From Ifrita kowaldi (taxonomy: Eukaryota; Chordata; Aves; Passeriformes; Cinclosomatidae), in the NCBI GenBank assembly GCA_013398055.1, contig VZRS01015041.1:53773-117772 (forward strand): 64,000 nucleotides of DNA, given 5' to 3'. Positions 1 through 11,316 of this stretch are shown here, one piece after another (within the stretch, counting starts at the first letter, position 1; every line of letters begins with the position of its first letter). The notes under the pieces are model-generated. The model saw only the letters and a program-made list of their open reading frames with translations, was not told the DNA's origin and ran no database searches. Position numbers and translations under genes: made by a program.

Positions 1-169
1 GCAACTTCAGGCGCTTTTTAAGTTTTTATTTTATTATTCTTTTTTGGTATTTTTAAACTTTTTTGAATTTTTTTTTTAACATTTCAACTTTCCGACGCCA
101 GCGCAAGAGTTTTGCCCTGATCGCCGGGACCGCGTGAGCGTTTGGCGCCGAGGCCATGCGGTGAGCGAG
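1..169 (+). other. Putative non-coding first exon (5' part may lie outside the window)
   Basis: A T-rich stretch (about 1-85) gives way abruptly to CpG-rich sequence that ends in a good donor (GCGAG, then GTAAGAG at 170). A second possible donor, GTGAGC at 161, lies nine bases upstream, so tandem donors are possible. The only ATG (155) is followed at once by a TGA, so the exon would be non-coding. By position it could be the 5' UTR exon of the ASEF-family gene whose coding exon starts at 24517, about 24 kb away. That link is inferred; no transcript data are available. The transcription start cannot be placed. Confidence 0.4.
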
Positions 170-640
170 GTAAGAGCGGGACTGGCACCGACACCGGGGC
201 TGGCACCGGGACCCCCGACCCCGTCCCGGCGTGGGGCTGGGGCTGCCCCCGGAGCCGCGACTTTAATGAGAGCAAAGGGTCGCAGCACTTCTCTTTGTGT
301 TCTGACCCCATAACTCCGTGTCACCCCCGCGCAGGTAGGTACCTGCAGGACAATCCCTCCTGTGCCCCAGCATGGTCCCAAAGCCGCGAAGTTCGGATTA
401 GTTTCGCAAAGCCTCCTTTTTTTTATATAACATCACGTGGGAATCTTTTCTTTGTTGGGGTTTTTTGGCGGTGTCGGAGCTGCTGAGGAAGCACCAGCTC
501 GAAGCTGAGCGGGGCAGTTCCTGCCGCGGGCCCGGGTCTGGGTTTATTTTGCACCGCGCGTGTCAGACTGGAGCGGTTTGAGCCTGGTTTACACTCGTGT
601 GAACTCCTGAAGAACCGGGTCATTGCTCGCCCCGGCTGAT
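90..640. promoter_or_regulatory. CpG-rich promoter-like region
   Basis: CpG dinucleotides are frequent from about 90 to 300 and again at 530-640, against CpG-poor surroundings. The cluster surrounds the donor at 169/170, as expected of a CpG-island promoter with its first exon and start of intron 1. Most of it (from 189) is repeated at 2254-2705 in the tandem copy. Promoter function is inferred from composition only. Confidence 0.4.
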
Positions 641-2252
641 TCAAGGCGTGTTTGATTCCAGGGGAACGTTTCTGTGGGCTCTGGTGGGAGTTCCGTGGCT
701 GGGAGCGTTCACTTCTTACTGGTTTTAGTGGTCTCGGGGAAGCTGATGGGGCAGCCTCGGTGAGAAAGCCTTACTCAGGTGTTCACAGAGCCTGGCTGGA
801 GGGTTCACCCTGTTCCCACCTCCACCTTTGTGGGTTGGTTTTACGCCTGAACATTTATGAGATGAGAGATTTCAAAACGCGGGGATTAAGGGCTGGTATC
901 ACCTCCCTGCTCCTCCCTCGGGTTTTGTTATAAAACAAGGCACGACTCCTTCCCCGCAGTGACGACAGAGCGGGCAGCAGCTCCGTGTCCCAGGGGCGCG
1001 GGCTGCGGCGCCCAGGTCAGCCCCGGTCCCACGGGCTGGGCTCTAACAGGTTATTGAACCCTCCCTCTGCTGGATCCAAACGTACTGTAATGTTTAAATC
1101 AAGTATTTATGGAATGCTGCTCACTCCCTGCACCGCATCGGCTCTGCTTGGCTTTGGGGAGAGTAAAAGTGCCAAATTTAGGTGTGTTACTGTAAGTGCT
1201 GGAGCAGGTGGATGCTTTGCTGGAGCCCCTGCACAGAGGGTTTGGGTGCCCTCCTGCTGTGCTGAGGGTGCCCAGTGCTGGAGGATGGATGGATGGCTCT
1301 TTTCAGGGGCATTTGGTCCCTCAGTGACCAGACAGGGACCGGGAGTGCTGAATTTGTGCTGTGCCACTTCGTTTTCCTGGAATTAATTTGATTCTGTGCA
1401 TTGCAAGGAGAGCTGGTGAGGTGTTTGTGCTGGGGTGGAGAGGGGACGTTGTGCTGCATGCAGGGGAGTTAGGGACTCAGAGCAAACCCTCCTGTGTGAC
1501 ACCGGTGTGACCTCTGTGGCCTCAGGGAGGGCTCTGTCGTTGAGAGGGGTGACAGTGACCTCGCTGCTTTGCTCTCCTCCTGCTCAAGGAGCTGTCCCAG
1601 AGCCCAAGAGCTTGTCCAGGTGGGACTCCAGGAGCTCTGGGTGGTGCCATCGCTGGCACAGGTGGGATGGGGAGGTCCAAGGGAAGAAGCTGCTGGTGGG
1701 GAGGAGGAAGAGGCAGGTGCATCATCACAAGGGGAGGGAAAATGCCTCCTCTCCTCGGGGGGAGCCTCCTGATGAATTCAGCTGGAAGTGCTGCAGAAAG
1801 GGTCCCTTTGGAAAGATGAGTCTGGAAACTGCGGTTGTACTAAAAGCCACAGGTGCAACAAGTTGTTTTCTGATCCTTTGCTCCATTTTTGGTTCATCCC
1901 ACACCTGTTTCAAACGTTATTTCTTCCCGTCCTGGTTCCCAAGCACTGGAGGCTCCTGCCTGCTGTTCCTGCTCGTTTTCCTGAATGCTAATTGCTCTCA
2001 CCATCCTGTTCAGGGGTTTTTTGTTCTCTCCAGCTTGCAGGCTCCTGTGAAACTTCCAGGTGAAGTTCGAGAGTGGGTTTGCTTTTTGATTTACCTTACT
2101 GAAAGCCTCAGAAATAGTCTTGAGTATCCCAAGGAGCTAAGTCTGGGAGCTGAAAACCCCACAGTTGATTACTGCAACCCAGTGACACTTGGAGCAGTTA
2201 TTTCTGCCTGTATCCCTCCAACTCTTTGTGTCTTGTGATCCCAAAGGCTTCC
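189..2252. repeat. Tandem 2064-bp duplication, copy 1
   Basis: The sequence from CGACACCGGGG at 189 to CCAAAGGCTTCC at 2252 recurs at a constant offset of 2065 bases. I noticed one substitution between the copies (T at 831, C at 2896) and no indel. Open reading frames in it (for example 1435-2238) recur unchanged in copy 2, as any sequence would in a near-identical duplicate, and resemble no protein I know. The left boundary lies just inside the putative intron, so the donor at 169/170 is not duplicated. Confidence 0.95.
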
Positions 2253-2253
2253 N
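2253..2253. other. Single N at the duplication junction
   Basis: The only N in the window sits exactly between the two copies. A one-base gap placed between nearly identical flanks is what a scaffolder or gap-filler leaves when it joins overlapping contigs it failed to merge. This suggests that the duplication is artefactual. Confidence 0.9.
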
Positions 2254-4317
2254 CGACACCGGGGCTGGCACCGGGACCCCCGACCCCGTCCCGGCGTGGG
2301 GCTGGGGCTGCCCCCGGAGCCGCGACTTTAATGAGAGCAAAGGGTCGCAGCACTTCTCTTTGTGTTCTGACCCCATAACTCCGTGTCACCCCCGCGCAGG
2401 TAGGTACCTGCAGGACAATCCCTCCTGTGCCCCAGCATGGTCCCAAAGCCGCGAAGTTCGGATTAGTTTCGCAAAGCCTCCTTTTTTTTATATAACATCA
2501 CGTGGGAATCTTTTCTTTGTTGGGGTTTTTTGGCGGTGTCGGAGCTGCTGAGGAAGCACCAGCTCGAAGCTGAGCGGGGCAGTTCCTGCCGCGGGCCCGG
2601 GTCTGGGTTTATTTTGCACCGCGCGTGTCAGACTGGAGCGGTTTGAGCCTGGTTTACACTCGTGTGAACTCCTGAAGAACCGGGTCATTGCTCGCCCCGG
2701 CTGATTCAAGGCGTGTTTGATTCCAGGGGAACGTTTCTGTGGGCTCTGGTGGGAGTTCCGTGGCTGGGAGCGTTCACTTCTTACTGGTTTTAGTGGTCTC
2801 GGGGAAGCTGATGGGGCAGCCTCGGTGAGAAAGCCTTACTCAGGTGTTCACAGAGCCTGGCTGGAGGGTTCACCCTGTTCCCACCTCCACCTTTGCGGGT
2901 TGGTTTTACGCCTGAACATTTATGAGATGAGAGATTTCAAAACGCGGGGATTAAGGGCTGGTATCACCTCCCTGCTCCTCCCTCGGGTTTTGTTATAAAA
3001 CAAGGCACGACTCCTTCCCCGCAGTGACGACAGAGCGGGCAGCAGCTCCGTGTCCCAGGGGCGCGGGCTGCGGCGCCCAGGTCAGCCCCGGTCCCACGGG
3101 CTGGGCTCTAACAGGTTATTGAACCCTCCCTCTGCTGGATCCAAACGTACTGTAATGTTTAAATCAAGTATTTATGGAATGCTGCTCACTCCCTGCACCG
3201 CATCGGCTCTGCTTGGCTTTGGGGAGAGTAAAAGTGCCAAATTTAGGTGTGTTACTGTAAGTGCTGGAGCAGGTGGATGCTTTGCTGGAGCCCCTGCACA
3301 GAGGGTTTGGGTGCCCTCCTGCTGTGCTGAGGGTGCCCAGTGCTGGAGGATGGATGGATGGCTCTTTTCAGGGGCATTTGGTCCCTCAGTGACCAGACAG
3401 GGACCGGGAGTGCTGAATTTGTGCTGTGCCACTTCGTTTTCCTGGAATTAATTTGATTCTGTGCATTGCAAGGAGAGCTGGTGAGGTGTTTGTGCTGGGG
3501 TGGAGAGGGGACGTTGTGCTGCATGCAGGGGAGTTAGGGACTCAGAGCAAACCCTCCTGTGTGACACCGGTGTGACCTCTGTGGCCTCAGGGAGGGCTCT
3601 GTCGTTGAGAGGGGTGACAGTGACCTCGCTGCTTTGCTCTCCTCCTGCTCAAGGAGCTGTCCCAGAGCCCAAGAGCTTGTCCAGGTGGGACTCCAGGAGC
3701 TCTGGGTGGTGCCATCGCTGGCACAGGTGGGATGGGGAGGTCCAAGGGAAGAAGCTGCTGGTGGGGAGGAGGAAGAGGCAGGTGCATCATCACAAGGGGA
3801 GGGAAAATGCCTCCTCTCCTCGGGGGGAGCCTCCTGATGAATTCAGCTGGAAGTGCTGCAGAAAGGGTCCCTTTGGAAAGATGAGTCTGGAAACTGCGGT
3901 TGTACTAAAAGCCACAGGTGCAACAAGTTGTTTTCTGATCCTTTGCTCCATTTTTGGTTCATCCCACACCTGTTTCAAACGTTATTTCTTCCCGTCCTGG
4001 TTCCCAAGCACTGGAGGCTCCTGCCTGCTGTTCCTGCTCGTTTTCCTGAATGCTAATTGCTCTCACCATCCTGTTCAGGGGTTTTTTGTTCTCTCCAGCT
4101 TGCAGGCTCCTGTGAAACTTCCAGGTGAAGTTCGAGAGTGGGTTTGCTTTTTGATTTACCTTACTGAAAGCCTCAGAAATAGTCTTGAGTATCCCAAGGA
4201 GCTAAGTCTGGGAGCTGAAAACCCCACAGTTGATTACTGCAACCCAGTGACACTTGGAGCAGTTATTTCTGCCTGTATCCCTCCAACTCTTTGTGTCTTG
4301 TGATCCCAAAGGCTTCC
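2254..4317. repeat. Tandem 2064-bp duplication, copy 2
   Basis: Near-identical second copy of 189-2252, with the C at 2896 as the one difference noted. It runs without a break into unique sequence at 4318, while copy 1 runs from unique sequence on its left. Together they look like two overlapping contig ends, possibly from two haplotypes. A genuine recent duplication cannot be excluded from sequence alone. Confidence 0.95.
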
Positions 4318-7300
4318 CCAATTTTTGAACTGATACCAGCTGATTTAATAAAATCCCTCTGCCTCAGGCTGGGTGGGTGCTGCTCCCACCCCAGCCCCCT
4401 CCGTGGGCCAGGTTCCTGCTGGCACCACGAGCCGGGGATGTCACCACGTGTGCTGCCCTGCCAGCCTTGTTTCAGGGCATAACCATCGCCAAGTTTGATT
4501 TTTGTGGGGTGTTTTTAATGAAGAGTTTGTTGTATTTGGCTTTCTTGCATCCAGCACGCAGTGGCTGTGGGAAGGAGGTTATTTCTGGGTTGGTGCTGAC
4601 ATTAGCACACAGTATTAATTTTCCGTTAAATGACAGATTTATTGGAGTTTTCTTCATCTGCACGGTCTGACCTGGAAACCTGAGGTGGAATTTGCCAGAA
4701 GGGGGCATTTTGCAAACATCACAAAGGATTTTGGTGGCGGGGAGATGGGGCAGGGTGATCTGGACTGAAGAATTGGGCAGCGATGCGTGTCTGGGAACCA
4801 CAGACTTTTGGGGAAAATTCTTGTGCAAATAAACACTAACAAACGAATTTTGGGTCGTTTAGTGCTGAGGGCTGAGTGCAGGGAGACCAGTTCCCAGTCT
4901 CACTGCAGTCTGCTGGCTCCAAGCAGTTGTTAAAATAAGAAACTGTGGAGTAGCCTTGGATTTATTTTTTTTTCCCAAGGAAACCATTTAAAAATGCGTT
5001 TTCCAGTCATCTCCCAGTAACTGTTTCGTGCTGTAGGTTGAGCTCTGGTGCTCTTTCATGAGGTTTCTCCGCTCTTCCTTTTGAGAAAGAGGGTTTGGAG
5101 CCCACAGCTCTGTGTCCCCTCTGTTGGAATGTGTTGCTGAGCTGCCCGTTGCTCATCCTGACCCCGTGAAGTCCTGCCCAGTAAAGCCAGTCCTTCACTG
5201 TGGCACACCAGCAGCTGTGCTGGGGCTCTGGGGGTTGGTTTTTTGCCTGGGGTGTGTGTTGGATTTGGGCTGGAGGCAGTATGTGCTTTCCAGCCTCACC
5301 CTCTCTGTCCTCCCCTCTTCTGTCCCCATCCCAAACCCGGAGCCCCTCCGTAATCCTGGGACTGAAGCTTGGCTTTCTCTGCCCTTCGGCGTTTACCTGC
5401 TGCAGGTGCAGGGGGGATTTTAGGGGCTGCTGGGGTCAGCCCTGCCCTGTGCTCGGCCACAACCTCGGCTGGGGGGAGCTCTGTGTGAGTGGGAACCTCA
5501 TCTCATCTTCACCCCCGGGGGGAACAAGGCAGAGACAGTTTGGGTGAGCTGATGGAAGAAACTGGGTGAAAACCTTGTTTCTGTTTCCCTGCTTCCCCTT
5601 TTGATGTGCCGGTTGCTGGGTTAGAGATTTGTGTGCTAAATCCAGCAGTAAGGGACTGAACTTGGCCAGTTGTGCTCATTCCAGGAGATCTCATGGAGGT
5701 GCTGGGGCATCTCCAGTTGTTGAGGATTGCTGCTAAGCCAAGCTCAGGTGCCATCACCTGTTTCCTGAGCTTTTTCCTTCTGCAATAAATGCTGAGCTCT
5801 CTGCACATCCAGAGTGATGGGCTTGCTGAGGTCATGTGGGAGGTGTGCAGAAACAAAACCAAATCTTAAAAATGCCTTCCTGCCACTCCTCCCTTCTTCC
5901 TAGGCTCAACTTCTGTCCCAGTTTCTTCCCTTTCTCCCCCTCGGTGCTGCAGGGTGATGGAGAGTGGTGGCTGTGGCCAGCTCATCTCACCTTGGCTCTG
6001 CCCCTCGTTCCTTCTCAGGGCAATCCTTGCACTCTTCCCCTGCTCCAGCCTGGGATCATCCACTATTTCTGCTTTGCTGTAGGAGCTTGTTCTTGGCTTT
6101 TCTCAGTGTTTGGGGCTGTGTTGATCCCTTGTTCCAGGCAGAAGCTCCAGCAGATCAGCACTGGAGCATTTTGGACGCAGTTGCTGCCTCTGGTGCCTGA
6201 TGCCATCGGCTGCCCTGTCCTTGCTGCACCTGTGCCATCTTTCTGGGAGAGATGGGGAGATTTCCATGAGGCTCGTGCCCTGCTCAGGTTCACCCCTGAG
6301 CCTGGAGATCAGAGCCTCCCAAAGCCCAGCCTGCTCCGTGCTGCTTTCCCAAGCACTGCAGGATATGAAACATCCGTGAGAGAAAAGCCAGGTCCAAATG
6401 TTGCAGAAGGCTGCGGTGATAATGGATTATCCACTGCCATTCCCGGGCTGCATGGCTTCTGTTCCGAGCTGCTGCTGTGGTTTTCTCCCTGCTTCCCAGC
6501 CTGGGCTCGGTTGTGGTGCTTTCCCTGTTGCCAGAAGAGCATCCCAGCCCGGCCAGGAGGCCGGAGGAGCTGTTCCCGTGGCAGAGCTTTCCCAGGGTGT
6601 TTTCTCCCGGGAGCTGGCGCGCGCCGCCGCACAGGAAATTCTGGTTGCACCATTATTGCGGAGCCTATTGTTTGGGGCAAGGGCAGGATTCGGGCTTGCT
6701 CACATCCTCCAATGTCTCGCTGTGCTGAAAGGATGTGGTGGAGTGGCCAGGGCTGCTGGAGGAGCGGGGAGCTCCGAGCTGGTTTTGTGCAGAGTTCACG
6801 CTTAGCCCAGATCCCTGCATTTCTGCCCAAACCCACCCCTCTGGTTTTTTATGGGAAACCTCGGGGTTAAGGAGAACTTGGAGTGGAGATGAAGCAGGGC
6901 ATCGTGCTTTGGTGCAGTTTGCAGCGTTCTGCTGCTTAGCCTGCTCCTGTCTGGGGGTGGTGTGGAGCAGGCACACCTGGAGGGAGCCAAAATCAGAGTT
7001 TGGGGGGTACAGACCCCACCAAGCGCCGCCTTTGAGGTGCCAGCACACGTGGCCTGGATCTCAGCGTGTGTGTAGGCAGGCAGAGCACGTGGCAGCTCTG
7101 CTTGCACCTGCCACAGCCTCGTGGCGTGACCAAGGCCGCCTGTTCACCTGGCCGTGCCTCAGTTCCTTATCGGAGCATTGGAGCGAGCTGCTCTGCCTGC
7201 GTTTGCTTTCACTTTGCCTTTTGCCCTTAACTAATCCTTGTGGCTTTGATGGTTGGCAGTGATAGCTGCCTTTCCCAGGCTGGGCTCTGCGGGTTGCAAA

Positions 7301-9396
7301 AGCTGCTCCTTGCTCCCCCGTGTGAGCCGCAGCTCCTTTCAGGCAGGGCTGCCTGGGGTGTTTGGGCTGCCGGCAGGAGCAGGAGGATCCCAAAGCTTTG
7401 CTGTCTGGACTGTGGGGGGATGGCTGCTCACTCTCCATGGGTTTTTCATTCCCTTCTGGCTGCCATCCCAAAAGAGGGAAAGCACCAAACCGGGGCGGGT
7501 GTAAAGAGCGAAGCTGCACGTGTGACATTCCTCTGCTGCCACATGCTGGGGCAGAATTCAGCTTGGAAGCTCCCAGGGCTTTTGCCTGAGCTTTTGCTGC
7601 CCCGGCAGCACAGGCTGCACGGAGCTGCCCTGCACCGGCAGGGAATTTGCTGCTGGAATTGTGTCCCGGTGCAGCGTGAGGAGGAGGTGTGAGCCATGTG
7701 GCTGCAGGAGCTGCACGCTGGGGTGCTCACTGCACGGGCAGGACTGTGGAGCAGGGCGGCTGGGCTGGCACGGAAAGGGAACCAAGCGGCTTCTGGGCCG
7801 TGCCCGTGCTGCCACGTGCCTGGCAGAGGGACCGGGAGCCTGGCAGCAGCTGTGTGCCCGTGTCCCTCGGCTGAACAAGCCACACTGGCAGTGCCTGTAG
7901 CTCATCTGCTGCCGCCGCTGCTCTCACGCTGGCACAGGGCACCAGCTGATGCCGTCCCACTGCCACTGGGCTGGCATTGTCTGCCAGGGGCCTCCCGCAC
8001 AGTCGGGGCTTGTTTGAGAGAGCCATTAATCAGTTTAAAGCTGCCCCGTGCCACTCGTGGCCCTAAGAAGTGCCCATTGTGTGTGGGAACAGCGGCACCG
8101 ATGCGGGCGGGCGGCTGGCCCGGCACGGGAGCTGTGTCACTGCGGGCTGAGGTCACACGTCCTGCTGGACCGCGGTGACTGCGGAGCCTCCGCGGCTCCA
8201 GCCGGGCACTTGGGCTTCACCATGGCACCCTCTGGCCTCCTTCGGCCAGGCTGGTGCAGGGGGTGGCACCAGGGTCCTGCCTGAGCTCGGCAGTGCAGCT
8301 GGGAGTGGGAGGAGGAGGAGGAGGACGAGAGCATCCACCGGGTGTTTGGGCGGTGAAAGGTGTTGGGTTTGCACTGAAAGGCCGCTTCCCATCGAGCAGC
8401 CCCAGAGTCTGTTACCATCTTCCCATCCCTCCCTTGCACTGTGGGGAGCTGGCCAACATTCCTGGGTGCAGGGCACGTCCTACACGCTGTGTGCTGGAGC
8501 TGGGAAAAGGCTCTGGCAGCTGGGAGAGCAGGCAAGCAGCCCACCCTGTGTCCCTCTGCAGTCCCACTGGGAACATCCGCTCCCAGATAACGGGGAAAGC
8601 TGGGAGAAGCAGCAGGGCTCGAGGTGATGGTCTTGGCATTTCCACAGAGTGCTCTGTGCCCCGTAGGGTGGGTGCCTGGGAGCCCACCTGAGCCTGGGGG
8701 ATGCTCTCTGCACCCTGTGCTCTCTGTCTGTCTGTGTTTTCCAGGGAGATTTTACACACCACTGGCTGATGAGTTGACTTTATGTGGTGTAAGTCCTGCC
8801 AAAACAATTTCTTCCTGTTATTGCTGCTCCAGTTTTAGAGAAGTGGTAAGAACCTTTTGCAGGGACCTGGTTTCTCCCAGGGGCTCTGCTGCTCTGAGCT
8901 GGGAGCTTTGAGCAGCAGTTCCTGGGGTGACTTTTCCTCAGTCCTTCAGCTGAATTTCCAAGTTAGACTTAGTTAAATGATTTAAGGAACGTCTCAGTAC
9001 AGTCTGTGTAGGGTCTCTCCACAGCCAGATGGTTCTGGTTCATTTTGGGTGACATTTCCCATGAATTATCTCTTCAGTTGCCCAAGGAGGTGGTTAATGA
9101 AAGGCACAGACCTTGAAGACAAGGCTTGTGTTAAAATGTATTGAAATTAAAGCTGGGACAGTGTGAGGCTTTGCTTGGATCTGGACTGGAGTTGGGGCAC
9201 CATCCCAGGGATCAGCCCTGGTGCCTTCAGCTGATGGTTCCTCTTGTCCCAGCATTTTGTCACACCATTTCACAGATTTTTAAGGCCAGATCTTAAATGT
9301 TCCAATGGGAATGAGAGTGGATCTTAAACCCCCTTCTGCTTGGTTTTTAATTCATTTTGAGTGAACAAACTGAATCTAAAGCGGAGCCACCAGAAA
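4318..9396. other. Intron 1 sequence without recognisable genes
   Basis: Unique, moderately GC-rich sequence. Long chance frames occur (the longest, 344 codons, starts at 5836), but they lack similarity to any family I know and have frames of similar quality on the opposite strand. A CpG-rich patch lies at about 8090-8210 (CGGGCGGGCGGC and nearby CpGs), but no good first-exon architecture is visible around it. I see no RNA gene and no transposon in this stretch. Confidence 0.5.
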
Positions 9397-9545
9397 CACA
9401 GAATCCCAGAGTGGTTTGGGTTGCAAGGGTTGCCCGTGGCATCTTGTTCCAGCCCTGCCACGGGCAGGAACGCCTTCCTCTGGAAGGTTTGCAGGGCTGC
9501 AGCATGGGCCTGTGCCAGGCAGTGCTGGATCAGCTGTGGTGCCTT
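9397..9545 (-). mobile_element. CR1 LINE fragment, 3' end
   Basis: On the + strand the fragment begins with ACAGAATCCCAGAGTGGTTT and continues with the CTTGTTCCAGCCCTGCCACGG block. This is the reverse complement of the 3' end of an avian CR1 element. Only the terminal part is present, which is the usual 5'-truncated form. Confidence 0.8.
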
Positions 9546-11239
9546 ACAATAAAGGAATAATTCCGGGTTTCCCAGCCGCAAATGCAGCGCCAGGGCTGCG
9601 AGGGCTCCGGCTGCCGCCGAACAATCGGGATTGAACAGGCTGCACTCTGTTCCTGACAGTGGGCTGCTGGGAGGGAGGAAAAACAGGAAAAAAGGCAGTT
9701 AGTCACTGGGGTGAGGTGCTGCCCCTCTGCACAGGGTGGCAGGGCTGTCCCAGCTCCTCAGCTGTGGAGAGCGAGAGAAATGGGGGCCACAAAGCCCCTT
9801 GTAAATGCAAACGTCTGAGCCAGGAAGGAGGGAGGTGAATTCCTCAGCTGGGCTGGCCACAGGGACCTTTGGCCAGGTCTGGTGCTGGGAGCCGTGTGGA
9901 TGAGTTGGTGTTTGTGAACAGGGATCTGCTGCAGCAAGAGCCAAATCTTCGTTTCTGACTCTTCAGTGGTTGATGTTTTCTCACTCTGGGATGCAGCAGC
10001 AGTGCCTGTAATTCTCCAAGGAATTCCTTCCTAGGAACTCCTCTGTGGCCTCTCTCTGGTCTAGAATTGGTCCCTGTGACTTCTTGCCATAATAATTAAA
10101 GCCAAGCATTTAAATAAACTTTTGTGAAGATAATGAATTGCACTAGGTAGAAATATTTGTATAAAATGGAAGTAAATAAATGACATTTCAGGGCATAACC
10201 CAGCCCATGTTTGACACAGCTAGAAGCAGTTTTCTCCAAGGCACAGAATATTCCATAATTGCTCCTTAATGAAGTTCTGTCCTCTTTCTCTGAAGGGTTT
10301 GCCCTTGTCCAGAGCGTAGGAGGAAGCAGCAGGTTACACGGAAATTATATGATCCAGGCTGGCTTCTTTGTACTCCTTAAAGCTCCTCTGTGATCAGTGG
10401 GTTTTGCACCCATGAAGGATGAGGACAATGCCATGAAAATGGTCTTTAGGAAACACGGGGAGTCTATTCCTGTGATTTCAGGCTGGAACGCTGGGAGTGA
10501 TAATTACTCTGTGATCTTTTCAGGCACCTTGCTTTGATTCCTGGAAAGTCTCACCTTTATTTACAGCCACAGTGGAAGCGTGTTTATTAAGACAGGCTTG
10601 ACTTAAAGAAGAAGGTTTTTTGGGAAGAGCTTTGCAGGACAAATCCATGGAACATGGATTGATTGCTGGATGCTCCTTGAGGCAGAGGATCCAAAGCACT
10701 GCCTGTCTTCCCTCAAACACACAAAAGGAGGTGCAACTTTGGCTGGAAGCAGGAAGGAGCCATGGATTTAGGTGGTGTTGGAGGACCTCCCTCGTTCTTT
10801 CTCTCCCCTCTGCTGCATGAGGATAACACATGGCAGGGGTGAATATTGAGATCCCTAATTTGAGTTTAGTTTAGGCACCCAAATATGTGTTGGAGTGTGT
10901 CAGTGGGAAATCTGATTTTGGTGTTAAAGGCACAGCTCTCCCTCCGGGAGGGAGCTGGGTGAGGGATGTCTGGGAGCATTTCCTGAGCGTGCAGGAGGGT
11001 TTCTAGAGGAGCAACAATCTGGGACAGGATCTTCTGCAGAGTCCAGCCAAGTACCCTTCAGAGCCTGCTGTTCATCTGCTCTTTTGCTGGTGGTACAGAG
11101 CTGGGGTTCAGCCTCACATGGCTTAAACTGTGATTTTAAACTGTGGAGGTGTGGGGAGACTGTGTTTTAAGCTGGATAAGTCACAGCTGCATTTGGTCTG
11201 GAGGCTGTGGAGCTGCACTGCTGGAGAGATGGGTCAGAA
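9546..11239. other. Intron 1 sequence with an AT-rich island
   Basis: No gene is recognised. Around 10080-10270 the sequence becomes AT-rich (runs such as AATAATTAAAG, and several TAAATAAA-like strings) and is not repeat-like, which contrasts with the GC-richer flanks. Such islands in bird introns are often conserved non-coding elements, but conservation cannot be judged here. Confidence 0.35.
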
Positions 11240-11316
11240 CTTGGTGTTCCTGAGTTGGAAAGGACCCACAAGTCCAACTCCTGGCCCTGCACTGGACAAC
11301 CCCAAAATCACCGTAT
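11240..11316 (-). mobile_element. Short CR1 fragment, 3' end
   Basis: The string TGAGTTGGAAAGGACCCACA, followed by AGTCCAACTCCTGGCCCTGC and ACAACCCC, is the reverse complement of a CR1 3' region. The subfamily differs from that of the 9397 and 18538 copies. It is heavily truncated. Confidence 0.75.

Noticed and set aside
1435..2238. 267-codon + strand open frame, repeated at 3500-4303
   Set aside because: It is identical in both copies only because the whole 2 kb is duplicated. It has no similarity to a family I know, poor composition and overlapping frames on the other strand.
4340..4352. AATAAA-like polyadenylation signal at 4346
   Set aside because: It is isolated in intron-like sequence with no supported upstream exon. 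Such hexamers are expected by chance.
5836..6870. 344-codon + strand open frame
   Set aside because: GC-rich chance frame with Cys/Trp/Ser-biased composition. Equally long frames occur on the opposite strand and there is no splice or start context.
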